Positions 16,826 to 25,846 of a stretch of 64,000 bases of DNA are shown piece after piece. The DNA is from Alkalibaculum sporogenes (GTDB lineage Bacteria; Bacillota; Clostridia; Eubacteriales; Alkalibacteraceae), in contig NZ_WHNX01000014.1 of NCBI RefSeq assembly GCF_009362815.1, forward strand, positions 21,547-85,546. The letters run 5' to 3'. The position numbers and the translations under genes are program-made. The number at the start of each line of letters is the position of its first letter. Within the stretch, counting starts at the first letter, position 1. The notes under the pieces are model-generated. The model worked only from the letters and a program-made list of their open reading frames with translations. It did not search any database and had not been told where the DNA came from.

Positions 16826-18295
16826 ATCTTAGATATTTTTAACATTTTACCAGATATTCCATATGATAAGCTACATGATAAATTTAAGCTACTATTAACA
16901 CCCCAATTTCATGAGCATAGAATTATTATTCAAAAATGGGTCGATGGTCTTATTGATAGAGATAATAAGATAGTCAAAGAATTTCAGACCACATTTCACT
17001 CAAGTTTTTGGGAATTCTTTTTATTTGCTCTATTTAAGGAACTTGACTTTGAATTGGACCAGACACATGATAGACCTGATTTTATTATTAAAAAGACGGA
17101 AGAAATTTACATTGAAGCTGTTGTATCAAATATAAAGGCAAAAGGAGTTCCAGAAAAAGAGAGAGGTATGGAAGATATAATGTCCATGTTTATGCCACCG
17201 TATGAACAAACCGATTATTATAGTATTTTGGATGAAGCTATAATTCGTCAAGCAAATGCCATTTTATCAAAGAGAAATAAATTTATTGAAAATTATGTTA
17301 ACTGTGATTGGATTAATAATGAAAAGCCTTATGTGGTGGCACTAAGTTCATACGACCAAATAAACTATGGTAGAGAATATATCTATCCTATGATGGCTTT
17401 ATTATATGGAATGTACTATTGCCCAGAAAAAGAAGAATATGAAATAAGAGATTCAATTAAAAAGGTTGAGACAGGTGTAGATATCCCTATAGGAATTTTT
17501 AATAATCCTGATTATGCAGATATTTCGGCTATTTTATATACAAGCACAGTTACAATTGGAAAAATATCATCCTTAAATATATCAAACGGTAGATACTCAA
17601 TAAATAATGTATATAGCTTATACAGAGATTATAACGATATAAAGGTGCCATATAAATTAAATATTGTTAGCCCCCAATCACCTGAATATCTATCTGATGG
17701 CATTTTCATCTTTCATAATCCAAACGCAAAGAATAGGCTTTCATTGGACTATTTTGCTGATTTAAATATTACACAATACTATAGCGTTGAAGATGGAATA
17801 GAATATTTGACAAACTCACCCACATTGGTTGTTAGGACGGATTTTCCAAGGTTTTTATCCGATGGGTTTGATTTACTAATAAGTGAATATACAAGACACT
17901 ATAATAAACTAGGCATGAAAGAATTTTATGGTTACCAGCCGTTAGATGGTTCACCTAAAGAAGTTAAAGATATTGATTTTATGAATGATTGTTGTGTATT
18001 TATCATAAGTCAGGATAACGGTATAGATAGGGATGAAAATAATGTCTTAGTATGTAATTACGAAAGACCTACTGTAATGCCAGATGAGATGATACATAAT
18101 GAGGCAATAAGAATTACAGATGAATTGCAAAAAGAAGCTAAGATCGGAGAACTTATCGGTATATATGTTGCACGTAATCATTCTCAATATGCATACATAA
18201 ATAATTTTATTGATGAAAAAAATCCTAGGGGACAGATTTCAACCTTTTGCATTTATTCAAAAAACCTAGTGGATTATTCAATATATATTTCTTAA
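16826..18295 (+). CDS. Hypothetical protein with PD-(D/E)XK nuclease-like N-terminal region
   Basis: The frame is open from 16796. Residues near the start (HSSFWEFFLFALFKELDFEL, then HDRPDFIIKKTEEIYIEAVV) have the helix, PD and IxEA order of PD-(D/E)XK-fold enzymes, although the usual lysine is replaced by valine. The remaining 350 residues are unrecognised. The first canonical start, TTG at 17054, would cut through the motif. Homology with a relic at 51681, which starts ATG seven residues before NILP, and GAGGAG at 16814 place the ancestral start at ATT/ATC 16820-16828, so the start codon seems lost. Expression is doubtful. Confidence 0.55.
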   Translation: MLDIFNILPDIPYDKLHDKFKLLLTPQFHEHRIIIQKWVDGLIDRDNKIVKEFQTTFHSSFWEFFLFALFKELDFELDQTHDRPDFIIKKTEEIYIEAVVSNIKAKGVPEKERGMEDIMSMFMPPYEQTDYYSILDEAIIRQANAILSKRNKFIENYVNCDWINNEKPYVVALSSYDQINYGREYIYPMMALLYGMYYCPEKEEYEIRDSIKKVETGVDIPIGIFNNPDYADISAILYTSTVTIGKISSLNISNGRYSINNVYSLYRDYNDIKVPYKLNIVSPQSPEYLSDGIFIFHNPNAKNRLSLDYFADLNITQYYSVEDGIEYLTNSPTLVVRTDFPRFLSDGFDLLISEYTRHYNKLGMKEFYGYQPLDGSPKEVKDIDFMNDCCVFIISQDNGIDRDENNVLVCNYERPTVMPDEMIHNEAIRITDELQKEAKIGELIGIYVARNHSQYAYINNFIDEKNPRGQISTFCIYSKNLVDYSIYIS

Positions 18296-18427
18296 AATTA
18301 TGAGAAATGGGACAAAAAAATAAGACTAACTTAATTGTTATCTTGTGTAAAAGAAAGATATTGACATGATATAACAATACCATTTATTAATGGTATTGTT
18401 AATAGGGGAAGTTATTAAAAAGGGTTG

Positions 18428-19128
18428 CTTAGGCAGCTCTTATCCGTTCTAGCAATTGTGGTAACAAGTTCTGATATTTAGGTTCAGTATAAATAAGAGT
18501 AAAACCTTTACCAGAGTGCCTAGCAACTTCTGAGAGAGCCAGATTCCCAATTTCTTTACAGATGTCTTTATAAGAGTAATCACAGAGGCACAGAGGCATC
18601 TCATTAGGAAAATTGAAATAGCCTTAAAATTTGATACCCTATGACAGTATTTTATTTTTATGAAATCAGGACTACTAATATCAAATATTTCTGAAACCTT
18701 TTCAATGACTACCTTTAGAGTTAGATCTCTATAATAAATATATCGTTCACTTCGATATTCATAAGGTTCTTTTGAGACGTATGCATCAATGATTTCAAAC
18801 TGTTTCTGCTTTTGAGTAACATTGTTTCAGCTAGTTACAAACTCGGCATAAACTTTTTTAGCAGTATTAGGATTCTTGCTAAACTGATAAAGAATGAAAT
18901 TAGTATTTAGCATACGATAATCATCATGATCATGACCTAAGTATACCTATAAGAGGAAAAAGCATAAGTATGAACACAGTCACTATAATTAGGCAGGTTC
19001 TTTGGGTTGTTGTGTATGTAAGCAGATACGATTAGGTTGTACAAATCTACATCAATTACTTTACTGATAAATCGACCTTGAAAGACTGGTCCATGTCTCT
19101 TAAATTTACGATTGTAATACTGAGCACT
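18428..19128 (-). pseudogene. Decayed RayT transposase copy
   Basis: On the minus strand this aligns block by block with the intact RayT at 14762-15682: the shared stretches CTTTACAGATGTCT, TCTCTATAATAAATA and ATTCATAAGGTTC read in the same order. It is broken by in-frame stops and small indels, including a 9-base duplication near 18585. It ends at 19128, so the HUH-containing N-terminal third is absent. The break coincides with the start of a small AT-rich inverted-repeat element. Confidence 0.8.
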
Positions 19129-19272
19129 TAATTAATGAACAATTAATAATGAAAAATGTGTAATTATTTCTAGGGATCTGTTTTGGTGATATTATAGTAT
19201 AGGTTTTCCTTTAAAACGTCTGTCAATAATCTTCAATTATTTATTAATTATTAACTTTCAATTATTAATTAA
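19128..19272. mobile_element. Small AT-rich inverted-repeat element (MITE-like)
   Basis: A 145-bp segment bounded by TTAATTAATGAACAATTAAT and the inverse arm ending ATTATTAATTAA. It has no coding capacity. It interrupts the decayed RayT copy at its left edge. Size and ends fit a non-autonomous element; target duplication is not obvious. Confidence 0.45.
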
Positions 19273-19378
19273 CAAAGTGGTGGGGGGGTCCTACTACATT
19301 CTAATGTTCATCTTTATTTTTAGATATGATTACACATATCATATCATTAATGAAAATAGAGCATATTTTGTATTACTA

Positions 19379-19407
19379 TTGACAGAACTCACCATTTGCT
19401 GTAATAT
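19379..19407 (+). promoter_or_regulatory. Sigma-A promoter of the methyltransferase leader
   Basis: TTGACA (19379-19384), 17-bp spacer, TAATAT (19402-19407) preceded by TG. It gives a leader of about 260 bases before the methyltransferase ATG. Confidence 0.75.
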
Positions 19408-19474
19408 AAAATTGTAAAATTCAACAGAAAAGGTGATGAAAGTCCGGCGTACCAGATGACATAAAATCAGTGGC

Positions 19475-19498
19475 ATGGGTATGACTGGAAAAGAGTAG
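19475..19498 (+). CDS. Candidate leader peptide MGMTGKE
   Basis: A seven-codon ORF whose GAG-TAG end is the first half of a long pairing element (19493-19507). Its ribosome binding site is weak. A second short ORF, MKVRRTR (19436-19459), lies upstream, with an AAGGTG that is too close to its ATG. Either could couple ribosome position to leader folding. Both are too short for coding evidence. Confidence 0.3.
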   Translation: MGMTGKE

Positions 19499-19638
19499 AT
19501 AAAATCAATTCAATAGGATAAAAACGAGCTGTTTTAACAGTTTAGTTTTTGTGCCTAATGTTTGATTTTATTTTACTCTTAAACTTTTCTTCATCTTAGG
19601 AAGATTAGCCGTAGAGTAAAATCTACGGCTTTTTATTT
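19493..19638 (+). terminator. Attenuator leader with intrinsic terminator
   Basis: Element 1 (GAGTAGATAAAATCA, 19493-19507) pairs with element 2 (TGATTTTATTTTACTC, 19563-19578). Element 2 can alternatively pair through TTTTACTC with GAGTAAAA (19614-19621), inside terminator hairpin AGCCGTAGA/TCTACGGCT (19607-19630), which is followed by TTTTATTT. The 1:2 pairing leaves the terminator intact; 2:3 pairing would destroy it. This is the layout of a classical transcription attenuator. No known riboswitch is recognised. Confidence 0.6.
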
Positions 19639-19674
19639 GCCCAATTATTAAAGGAGAAAAAGGAGAAAACAATT

Positions 19675-20505
19675 ATGTTCAACAGTATCAGTAAAATTTT
19701 AGGAAGACCACCTCTTTACACAAAAACAGAAGTTGCATTTTGGAATGATGAGCACATTTCTAAACAAATGTTAAAAGCTCACCTTGACCCCGAATTTGAA
19801 GGGGCAAGCAGAAAGTTGAAGTTCATAGAGAAGTCAATTGCACGGATAAAAGAAATCGTTCCCCCTTTGGATTATCCGCTGATTTTTGATATTGGGTGCG
19901 GTCCGGGGATATATGCCGAAAAATTCTCACAAGAAGGTTATCAAGTGACAGGGATTGATTTTTCAAAGCGTTCAATAGACTATGCAAAAAAATCGGCAAT
20001 ACAGCAGGGCTTAAATATTACTTATCTATATCAAAATTATTTGGATATGGATTTGAATACGGCTTTTGATTTTTCAACAATGATATATTGCGATTATGGA
20101 GCATTATCAACGTCTGACAGACAAACCATTATGAGCAAGGTATATCACCACTTAAAACCCGGTGGTAAATTCTTGTTTGATGTATTTTCAATGGCTAAAT
20201 ACAATGCTTTTCAAGAAAAGCAAATATGGGAAATCTGTCACAATGGCGGTTTTTGGCGGGAAGATAAATATCTTGAACTAAAAGGATGTTATAAATATTC
20301 AGACAATGTGACTTTAGAGCAAACCTCTATTATTTCAAATGGTGAAATGCTTTCTTACTATATATGGGATACCTGCTTTACACAAGAAACACTGGTGAAA
20401 GAAGCAAAAGAATCAGGATTTAAGGTATGCGAGGTATTTGGTGATGTTGCAGGAAGTTCTTATCAAAAGGACAGTTTCACTATTGCGATACTTTTAGAAA
20501 AGTAA
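19675..20505 (+). CDS. Class I SAM-dependent methyltransferase
   Basis: A 276-residue Rossmann-fold methyltransferase. Motif I is IFDIGCGPGIYAEKF, the acidic end of strand 2 is VTGIDFSKRS, motif II/III lies around MIYCDYGALS, and the post-motif block is LKPGGKFLFDVFS. The ribosome binding site is the doubled AAAGGAGAAAAAGGAG. Single-gene placement behind a regulated terminator, between transposon debris and XRE regulators, suggests an acquired gene, possibly inducible. The substrate (small molecule, antibiotic target or other) is unknown. Composition is slightly richer in GC than its neighbours. Confidence 0.85.
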   Translation: MFNSISKILGRPPLYTKTEVAFWNDEHISKQMLKAHLDPEFEGASRKLKFIEKSIARIKEIVPPLDYPLIFDIGCGPGIYAEKFSQEGYQVTGIDFSKRSIDYAKKSAIQQGLNITYLYQNYLDMDLNTAFDFSTMIYCDYGALSTSDRQTIMSKVYHHLKPGGKFLFDVFSMAKYNAFQEKQIWEICHNGGFWREDKYLELKGCYKYSDNVTLEQTSIISNGEMLSYYIWDTCFTQETLVKEAKESGFKVCEVFGDVAGSSYQKDSFTIAILLEK

Positions 20506-20902
20506 TCTTAGAAAACCTAGGGGTCACTTCATCCCGTCCCGTCTCTGGCCTTTCACCCTATGTGTATTGAAAATCAAAATCATTGTATTTACATCGCGTA
20601 AACACCTCGTAAATTCACCTGTTTGGCGCATAAGTGTTTCATTACCACAATGAAGCACTTGACTATTTCGTCTCAAATCAAAACTTCTCACATAAACCCC
20701 TCCAGTCAAACAATTATTTTGCTTAAGGGTTTTCTTTATATACCAAAATTTGAAATCAAAATCGGTTACCACCAAGTACTTTAATAGTTTGTTATGTATT
20801 TACTATTTGAAACTACAAAATAAACTAGTAATTTAGTATGCAGAGTTTACAACCCGTATTTGCGGTCTTTATTTTAAATTAATCTTTAGTGATGATATGA
20901 TT
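20506..20902. other. Non-coding gap after the methyltransferase
   Basis: About 400 bases with no convincing gene. A minus-strand open frame (20524-20775) lacks recognisable protein character. The first 200 bases are less AT-rich than the flanks and probably arrived together with the methyltransferase. Confidence 0.4.
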
Positions 20903-21241
20903 TTAAAGATTATTCATTGCACGCTTATATTTTATTTCTATTAAAGCTCGTACTTCTTCATGATCTCTAGGGTCTAAATTACGGAATTTCATAATTAAAT
21001 CAATTTCTTCTGGAGAGAATTCGTGAGAATCTTCGCCTGTAAGTAACCATTCCACAGAAATACCTAATGCTTTAGATATTTTATAACACGCGGTAGTATC
21101 AGGTGTTCGGATATCATTTACATAGTTACTAATTGCGTTTTTAGAAAGGTTTGTAATTCTGCACAAGTCAGTCTGTTTTAAATTAAGTGTATTCATTCTT
21201 TTAGATATTCTTTTTCCAATTCCTTCGAAATTTTCTTTCAT
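20903..21241 (-). CDS. XRE-family helix-turn-helix regulator (first)
   Basis: A 112-residue Cro/CI-type repressor. The N-terminal HTH covers about residues 8-62 (LKQTDLCRITNLSKNAISNYVN, then KISKALGISVEWLLTGED), followed by a short tail with two helices (DLIMKFRNLDPRDHEEVRALIEIKYKRA). AGAAGGT precedes the ATG. It is downstream of another XRE gene on the same strand with a 75-base gap. It is probably a phage- or ICE-derived repressor pair left after loss of the element. Confidence 0.82.
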   Translation of the reverse strand: MKENFEGIGKRISKRMNTLNLKQTDLCRITNLSKNAISNYVNDIRTPDTTACYKISKALGISVEWLLTGEDSHEFSPEEIDLIMKFRNLDPRDHEEVRALIEIKYKRAMNNL

Positions 21242-21316
21242 AATATGTACCTTCTTAATGTTATAGCAAATAACAGCTCAAAATATATATAATCTTCTTT
21301 AATAATATATAGGCTA

Positions 21317-21718
21317 TTACAAATTTTTCGTTATATCAGATAAATTTTGCTTTTCTTTTAATAATTTTTGTCCTTCAATAATAGTAATTAAGAGATTTTT
21401 TTCATCAATTGTCCAATTTTTAAGACTCTGTAAGGCATGGCACATTTCAGCATCTGAAAGTAATTCGCGTACTATAATTTCTATATCAACTTGTTCATTC
21501 AAGTCGTGGTAAGGGTGAGGATTATTTGTGCGACCCAAGAGGTAATCAATGGATACATTAAAAATATCTGCAAGTTTCTCTAGGTTATCGGGAGTTGGCA
21601 TATTTTCTCCACTTTCATATTTGGTGTATGCTACTCTCGATATTTTGAGTATTTCCGCAATTTTTTCTTGTGTATATTTACTTTGTGATCTTAGTTCCTT
21701 TAATCTGGAGCTAAACAT
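21317..21718 (-). CDS. XRE-family helix-turn-helix regulator (second)
   Basis: A 133-residue regulator. The HTH is at residues 4-58 (RLKELRSQSKYTQEKIAEILKI, then ADIFNVSIDYLLGRT), as in lambdoid-type and Xre repressors. The C-terminal half is helical and unassigned. GAGGGGG lies upstream of the ATG. A strong divergent promoter (21765-21793) with a TGTAACT/AGTTACA inverted repeat centred on its -10 box lies 47 bases away and is a good candidate operator for this protein. Confidence 0.83.
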   Translation of the reverse strand: MFSSRLKELRSQSKYTQEKIAEILKISRVAYTKYESGENMPTPDNLEKLADIFNVSIDYLLGRTNNPHPYHDLNEQVDIEIIVRELLSDAEMCHALQSLKNWTIDEKNLLITIIEGQKLLKEKQNLSDITKNL

Positions 21719-21764
21719 AAGGAAGACCCCCTCATATATTTTTTAAATAAAAATCTAAAATCTG

Positions 21765-21809
21765 TTGACAATGTAACTGTAGATTTATATAATGTAATCA
21801 ATAGTTACA
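21765..21809 (+). promoter_or_regulatory. Consensus promoter with centred operator, divergent from XRE gene
   Basis: TTGACA (21765-21770), 17-bp spacer, TATAAT (21788-21793) reading rightward. TGTAACT (21772-21778) and AGTTACA (21803-21809) form an inverted repeat centred on the -10 box. The first downstream gene is the corrinoid protein at 22128, giving a leader of about 330 bases, unless a short RNA is made. TTTAC-N7-GTAAA at 22086-22102 is a further palindrome closer to that gene. Otherwise the 21719-22127 gap holds no gene. Confidence 0.65.
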
Positions 21810-22127
21810 AGATGCAAGTTGCAGTATGCTTGCTCATTGAAACTTTTTAAGACACTAAAATAATCGTCACTCATTATAATTAACAAATACAACCATTATA
21901 AAAACCTGCCAGGAAAGCCTTATTTTTATAACGGAGTATCTTGTTTATTAAGTGAACAAAAATTGCAGATAAAATCAATAGGTATTACCAGTACCTGTAC
22001 TTTTGGTGCCTTAAAATTAGTATACATTTATTTTTTAAATGTGTCTATATCTTCCAAACGAAAGGGGGTGTGAGTAGTATATTTTTTTACATGTGTTGTA
22101 AACGATTAACTAAAAGGAGGTTTTTAA

Positions 22128-22763
22128 ATGGATTTACAGTTTTTGACCAAATGGGTAGGGGAGTTAGATGAGGAAAATGTCATTTGCTTTTTAAATGAGT
22201 TTATTGACGATACACCATCTGAGAGTGATGCCCAGGAAGTTGTAGCAGCTTGTCAGGAAGGAATGGCTGAAGTTGGAGAACTATTTGAAAAAGGTGAGTA
22301 TTTCGTAGGAGATTTGATTTTTGCAGGGGAATTGTTGACGGAGGCTATTGAACTACTAAAACCTGTTTTGGGAAGTGATGATTCTACAAAAGTAGGGAGT
22401 ATCGTATTAGGTACAGTTCATGGTGATCTACACGATATTGGTAAAAACATATTTAGAAGTATGGTTGAAGCAGCTGGCTTTGAAGTAATAGATATTGGGA
22501 TTGATCAGCCAGTTAGCGCTTTTGTGAGCAAAGTCAAAGAGATCAAGCCTGATATTGTGGGGATGAGTGGTGTACTCACATTAGCACTGGAGGCAATGAA
22601 AGATACGGTAGAAGGATTACAGGAAGCGGGATTAAGAGATAGTGTGAAGATCATCATTGGAGGAAATCCTGTAACTAAAGAATCTTGTGCTCATATTGGG
22701 GCAGATGACTTTACAAATAATGCGGCAGAAGGTGTGAAAATATGCAAGGAATGGATTAAGTAA
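22128..22763 (+). CDS. Methyltransferase corrinoid protein (cobalamin-binding)
   Basis: A 211-residue corrinoid protein of the MtaC/MtbC/MttC type. The N-terminal four-helix cap domain (about 1-85) contains GEYFVGDLIFAGELL. The B12-binding domain contains GTVHGDLHDIGKNI, the DxHxxG motif whose histidine coordinates cobalt, then MSGVLTLAL and IIIGGNPVT. It accepts a methyl group from a substrate-specific methyltransferase and passes it to a second acceptor. AAAAGGAGG is upstream. It is followed by its probable partner at 22807. Confidence 0.93.
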   Translation: MDLQFLTKWVGELDEENVICFLNEFIDDTPSESDAQEVVAACQEGMAEVGELFEKGEYFVGDLIFAGELLTEAIELLKPVLGSDDSTKVGSIVLGTVHGDLHDIGKNIFRSMVEAAGFEVIDIGIDQPVSAFVSKVKEIKPDIVGMSGVLTLALEAMKDTVEGLQEAGLRDSVKIIIGGNPVTKESCAHIGADDFTNNAAEGVKICKEWIK

Positions 22764-22806
22764 ATCTAATATCACTCATAAAATAAATGTAGAGAGGATT
22801 GATATC

Positions 22807-24189
22807 TTGGAAAATATAGAAAATACAAGAGGAATTAAAGAACTACAAGTTGAGAGAAAAGAAAACATTCAAGCAGTGTATGACAACTTGGTACCTAGAC
22901 GAGTGCCTATAAATGTAAGTTTAGGGTTGGATATAGTGGCTGAATATGCTGGTATAGATAGGAGGGAATCACTATGGGATCCTTTGCTTGTAGAATCTGC
23001 TGCCGATGAACTCTGTGACAGGATATTTTCTGATGTATGTGTGTATGGGGGCAAGATACATATGCCTTCCTATTACCAGGCAATGGGTTCAAAGAATTGT
23101 GTTATGAGCTCAACAGGTTTTATGCAACACCCAAATACTGTTGGTTTATTGGCTGAAGAATATGATGATTTTATCAATAATCCATTTGATTGTATCATTG
23201 AGAAAGTGTTGCCAAGAAATTATAAAGATCTTAATTTCTTGGAAGACCCTGCTAGATCAATGTTTACAATTGCCCAAGCTATGATGGCAAAGAATAAAAA
23301 TATGGCTAAAACTGTGGGAATGATCAGACGTTTGACAGAAAAATATGGATACCCAGTGAATGAACCTGGAACTGGTGGTGGAGTATATGCGCCAATGGAT
23401 ATACTAACTGACAATTTGAGAAGTTTCAGTGGTATGAGTTCTGATATAAGAAGAGTGCCTAGTAAAGTCAAAGAAGCAGTGGAAGCACTATATCCATTGA
23501 ACTATAAAGTTGGAATTCCACCTAAGATAACAAACTACGGAAATGTATTTTTCCCATTACATATGCCCACATTTATGAGGGAAAAAGATTTCAGTACATT
23601 ATGGTGGCCTACGTGGTTCCGTCAAGTGAATGATTATGCGTCTATGGGATTACATTCAAGAGTTTTTTGTGAGCACGATTGGATGCGTTACTTGGATTAT
23701 ATCCAAGATCTACCTACTGATACTAGAATACAGTTTGAGTATGGAGATGCAAAGAAAATCAAAGAAAAGTTAGGAAATAAGTTTATATTAACATGTTTAT
23801 TCCCACTCTCGGTGCTCACTACTTGTACAAAACAAGAGTGTATTGATAAAACTAAAGAATTTATTGACATAATGGCACCTGGGGGCAAATTCATTTTTGG
23901 ATTTGACAAGAGTTCACTGGTGCTTTCGGATATCAACATTGAAAATCTTGTAGCTGTATGTGAGACTGTACGGGATTATGGAGTCTATTCTAATCCTGGA
24001 GATAAAGCTGGGCTATCATTTCATAAAGAAGATTATAAACACTCTGAAGTTAAGCCCTTTGAAAGCAAATATTATAGAACGTTTGAAGAGTACAAACGAC
24101 AAAACCCTGAGACCCCTGAAATGGCAAAGAATACCGTCATGGAATTAGAAGATGCCATTGTAAGTTTTATATATTCACTTTGTCAATAG
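22807..24189 (+). CDS. Uroporphyrinogen decarboxylase-fold corrinoid methyltransferase (long form)
   Basis: A 460-residue protein starting at TTG after AGAGAGGA. Length and the order of blocks (ESLWDPLLVESAADELCDRI, FFPLHMPTFMREKDF, VFCEHDWMRYLDY, PGGKFIFGFDKSSL) fit the larger URO-D-fold methyltransferases that work with corrinoid proteins rather than heme-pathway HemE. CEHDW is a plausible zinc-ligand and substrate region. It would move a methyl group between a small molecule and the corrinoid protein encoded 43 bases upstream. The substrate is unknown; two transporter systems downstream probably import it. Confidence 0.85.
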   Translation: MENIENTRGIKELQVERKENIQAVYDNLVPRRVPINVSLGLDIVAEYAGIDRRESLWDPLLVESAADELCDRIFSDVCVYGGKIHMPSYYQAMGSKNCVMSSTGFMQHPNTVGLLAEEYDDFINNPFDCIIEKVLPRNYKDLNFLEDPARSMFTIAQAMMAKNKNMAKTVGMIRRLTEKYGYPVNEPGTGGGVYAPMDILTDNLRSFSGMSSDIRRVPSKVKEAVEALYPLNYKVGIPPKITNYGNVFFPLHMPTFMREKDFSTLWWPTWFRQVNDYASMGLHSRVFCEHDWMRYLDYIQDLPTDTRIQFEYGDAKKIKEKLGNKFILTCLFPLSVLTTCTKQECIDKTKEFIDIMAPGGKFIFGFDKSSLVLSDINIENLVAVCETVRDYGVYSNPGDKAGLSFHKEDYKHSEVKPFESKYYRTFEEYKRQNPETPEMAKNTVMELEDAIVSFIYSLCQ

Positions 24190-24230
24190 TAAACTATTTA
24201 CACAAAAATATATATAAAGAGGTGTTGATA

Positions 24231-25697
24231 ATGTCAGACCAAGTCGTAAATGAATCTTCTAAATTGACCCAACAAGAAGTTGAAGATAAGAAAAAACTTA
24301 AGTTATTAAAAATCCTATGGCCTGGCTCAGAGCTGGGTGGAGGATTCCAAAAAGCGTTTTTCGGTACTTATGTTACGTACTTACTTACGGATGTCTATGT
24401 ATTATCGGTGGTACTTGCTGGAATGTTACAGTCAATACAAACGATAGTAAGTTGGGTATTTGGCCCTATGTTTGGTACATTTCTAGATCGATTTTCATTT
24501 AAGAAATCAAAATTTTGGCCTTGGATCTTAATAGGTTCCACTGTTTGCTACGGTGCCTATATTATTCTTTTTTCAATACCGGCACTTGGTGTAGATCCAA
24601 AGAACCTTGCCTATTTAGCTTTCTTCATGATGGTGGTCATTGCAATCAGTCAACCGATTCAAACGGTATCAAAATCAGCCATCTATCCTAAAATATCATC
24701 TGACCCCAAGGATCGTACTTTTCTTGCCACTACACAGAAAATCGGGAGAGATGGTGGCAAAGTAATCTTCGGTTATATGGTACCAGTCATGCTAATCTAT
24801 TTCACTGCAACGTTCAAAGGAGTTGAAACATCAGCATATGCCATTACAGGATTGATCATTGGAGTCATAAGCTTGGCATTCTTTTTTGCACTGGCTTATG
24901 GGTTGAGAGGATCCTATGTTGAAAGAGAAGCAATGGAAGAAGAAATCACACAGGAAGGTAAAAAGAAAAAAATACCTATGACTGTAGTGTTAAAAACGGT
25001 ATTTACGAATAAAGCCTTGCTTACGATGTTTTCATTTATGGCGATACATAAGACCTACTATTTCTTTCATTTAAATACGGCTGCCTACTTTTTTCAGTAT
25101 TATTTTAAAGACTTTGGTAAGTTGGCGTTATTCATGGCAGCATTTAATCTTTCTGCTGTGGTTGGCGTCATGTTTGGTGGTTTATGGATTAAAGCATTTA
25201 AAGATTCTAAAAGAGGATTTGTGGCTTCGGGAATCTGCCATATCATTTTTTTAGGGATTATTACTTTCACAATGAAAAGTTTGTCAGCAAATGCTTTTAT
25301 TATCTTAATATGTGGTTCAAGCTTTTTTGCTGGACTTTTAGAAGCGTTTATTATGCCACTTTTTGCAGGTGCTGCTGATTGGGGCGCTTGGAAATATGGG
25401 AAGAGACAAGACGGAATTACTATGTCAATATATTCAATCACAATTACAACAGGGGTACTTGTTTCAACTGTGATTAGAACATTTCTTATGGATAGGGCAG
25501 GATACGATGCAGCAGCCTATGCTGCAGGTGAAGCACCTTCAGCAGTGGTGCTTAATACATTAGCTTCAATGCAGTCGACGTTACCATTTATATTATCAAT
25601 TATATGCATTGCAATTGTAGCATTTTTCTATCCGCTAAATGATAGTAAACTTGCCGAAATAAGAGATGAAATGAAGTTAAGAAAAGGACAAGTATAA
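24231..25697 (+). CDS. GPH-family MFS transporter
   Basis: A 488-residue twelve-helix transporter of the glycoside-pentoside-hexuronide:cation symporter group. Signs are the N-terminal PGSELGGGFQKAFFGTYVTY block, the loop FGPMFGTFLDRFSFKKSKFW, the central basic loop (EEEITQEGKKKKIP) and GAADWGAWKYGKRQDGI late in the sequence. The start at 24231 follows AGAGGTG; an upstream in-frame start at 24180 overlaps the preceding gene. It lies in the same operon as a corrinoid methyltransferase pair, so a methylated glycoside or similar small molecule is a possible cargo. Confidence 0.88.
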   Translation: MSDQVVNESSKLTQQEVEDKKKLKLLKILWPGSELGGGFQKAFFGTYVTYLLTDVYVLSVVLAGMLQSIQTIVSWVFGPMFGTFLDRFSFKKSKFWPWILIGSTVCYGAYIILFSIPALGVDPKNLAYLAFFMMVVIAISQPIQTVSKSAIYPKISSDPKDRTFLATTQKIGRDGGKVIFGYMVPVMLIYFTATFKGVETSAYAITGLIIGVISLAFFFALAYGLRGSYVEREAMEEEITQEGKKKKIPMTVVLKTVFTNKALLTMFSFMAIHKTYYFFHLNTAAYFFQYYFKDFGKLALFMAAFNLSAVVGVMFGGLWIKAFKDSKRGFVASGICHIIFLGIITFTMKSLSANAFIILICGSSFFAGLLEAFIMPLFAGAADWGAWKYGKRQDGITMSIYSITITTGVLVSTVIRTFLMDRAGYDAAAYAAGEAPSAVVLNTLASMQSTLPFILSIICIAIVAFFYPLNDSKLAEIRDEMKLRKGQV

Positions 25698-25846
25698 TAA
25701 AAGATTAAATAAATTAAACAAATTAAGAGAGTAGGTATAACAATTTAACTAAGTAGGTGATAAGTGAGAATAAGGTGACCTGCTCTCTGATTTAGATTTA
25801 TACAGCTTGGTAATTGCTTAGATTAATAGTACTGGAGGTAAAAGCT

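Noticed and set aside
20524..20775. Minus-strand ORF of 83 codons after the methyltransferase
   Set aside because: Residue composition is not protein-like, there is no ribosome binding site, and there is no recognisable domain.
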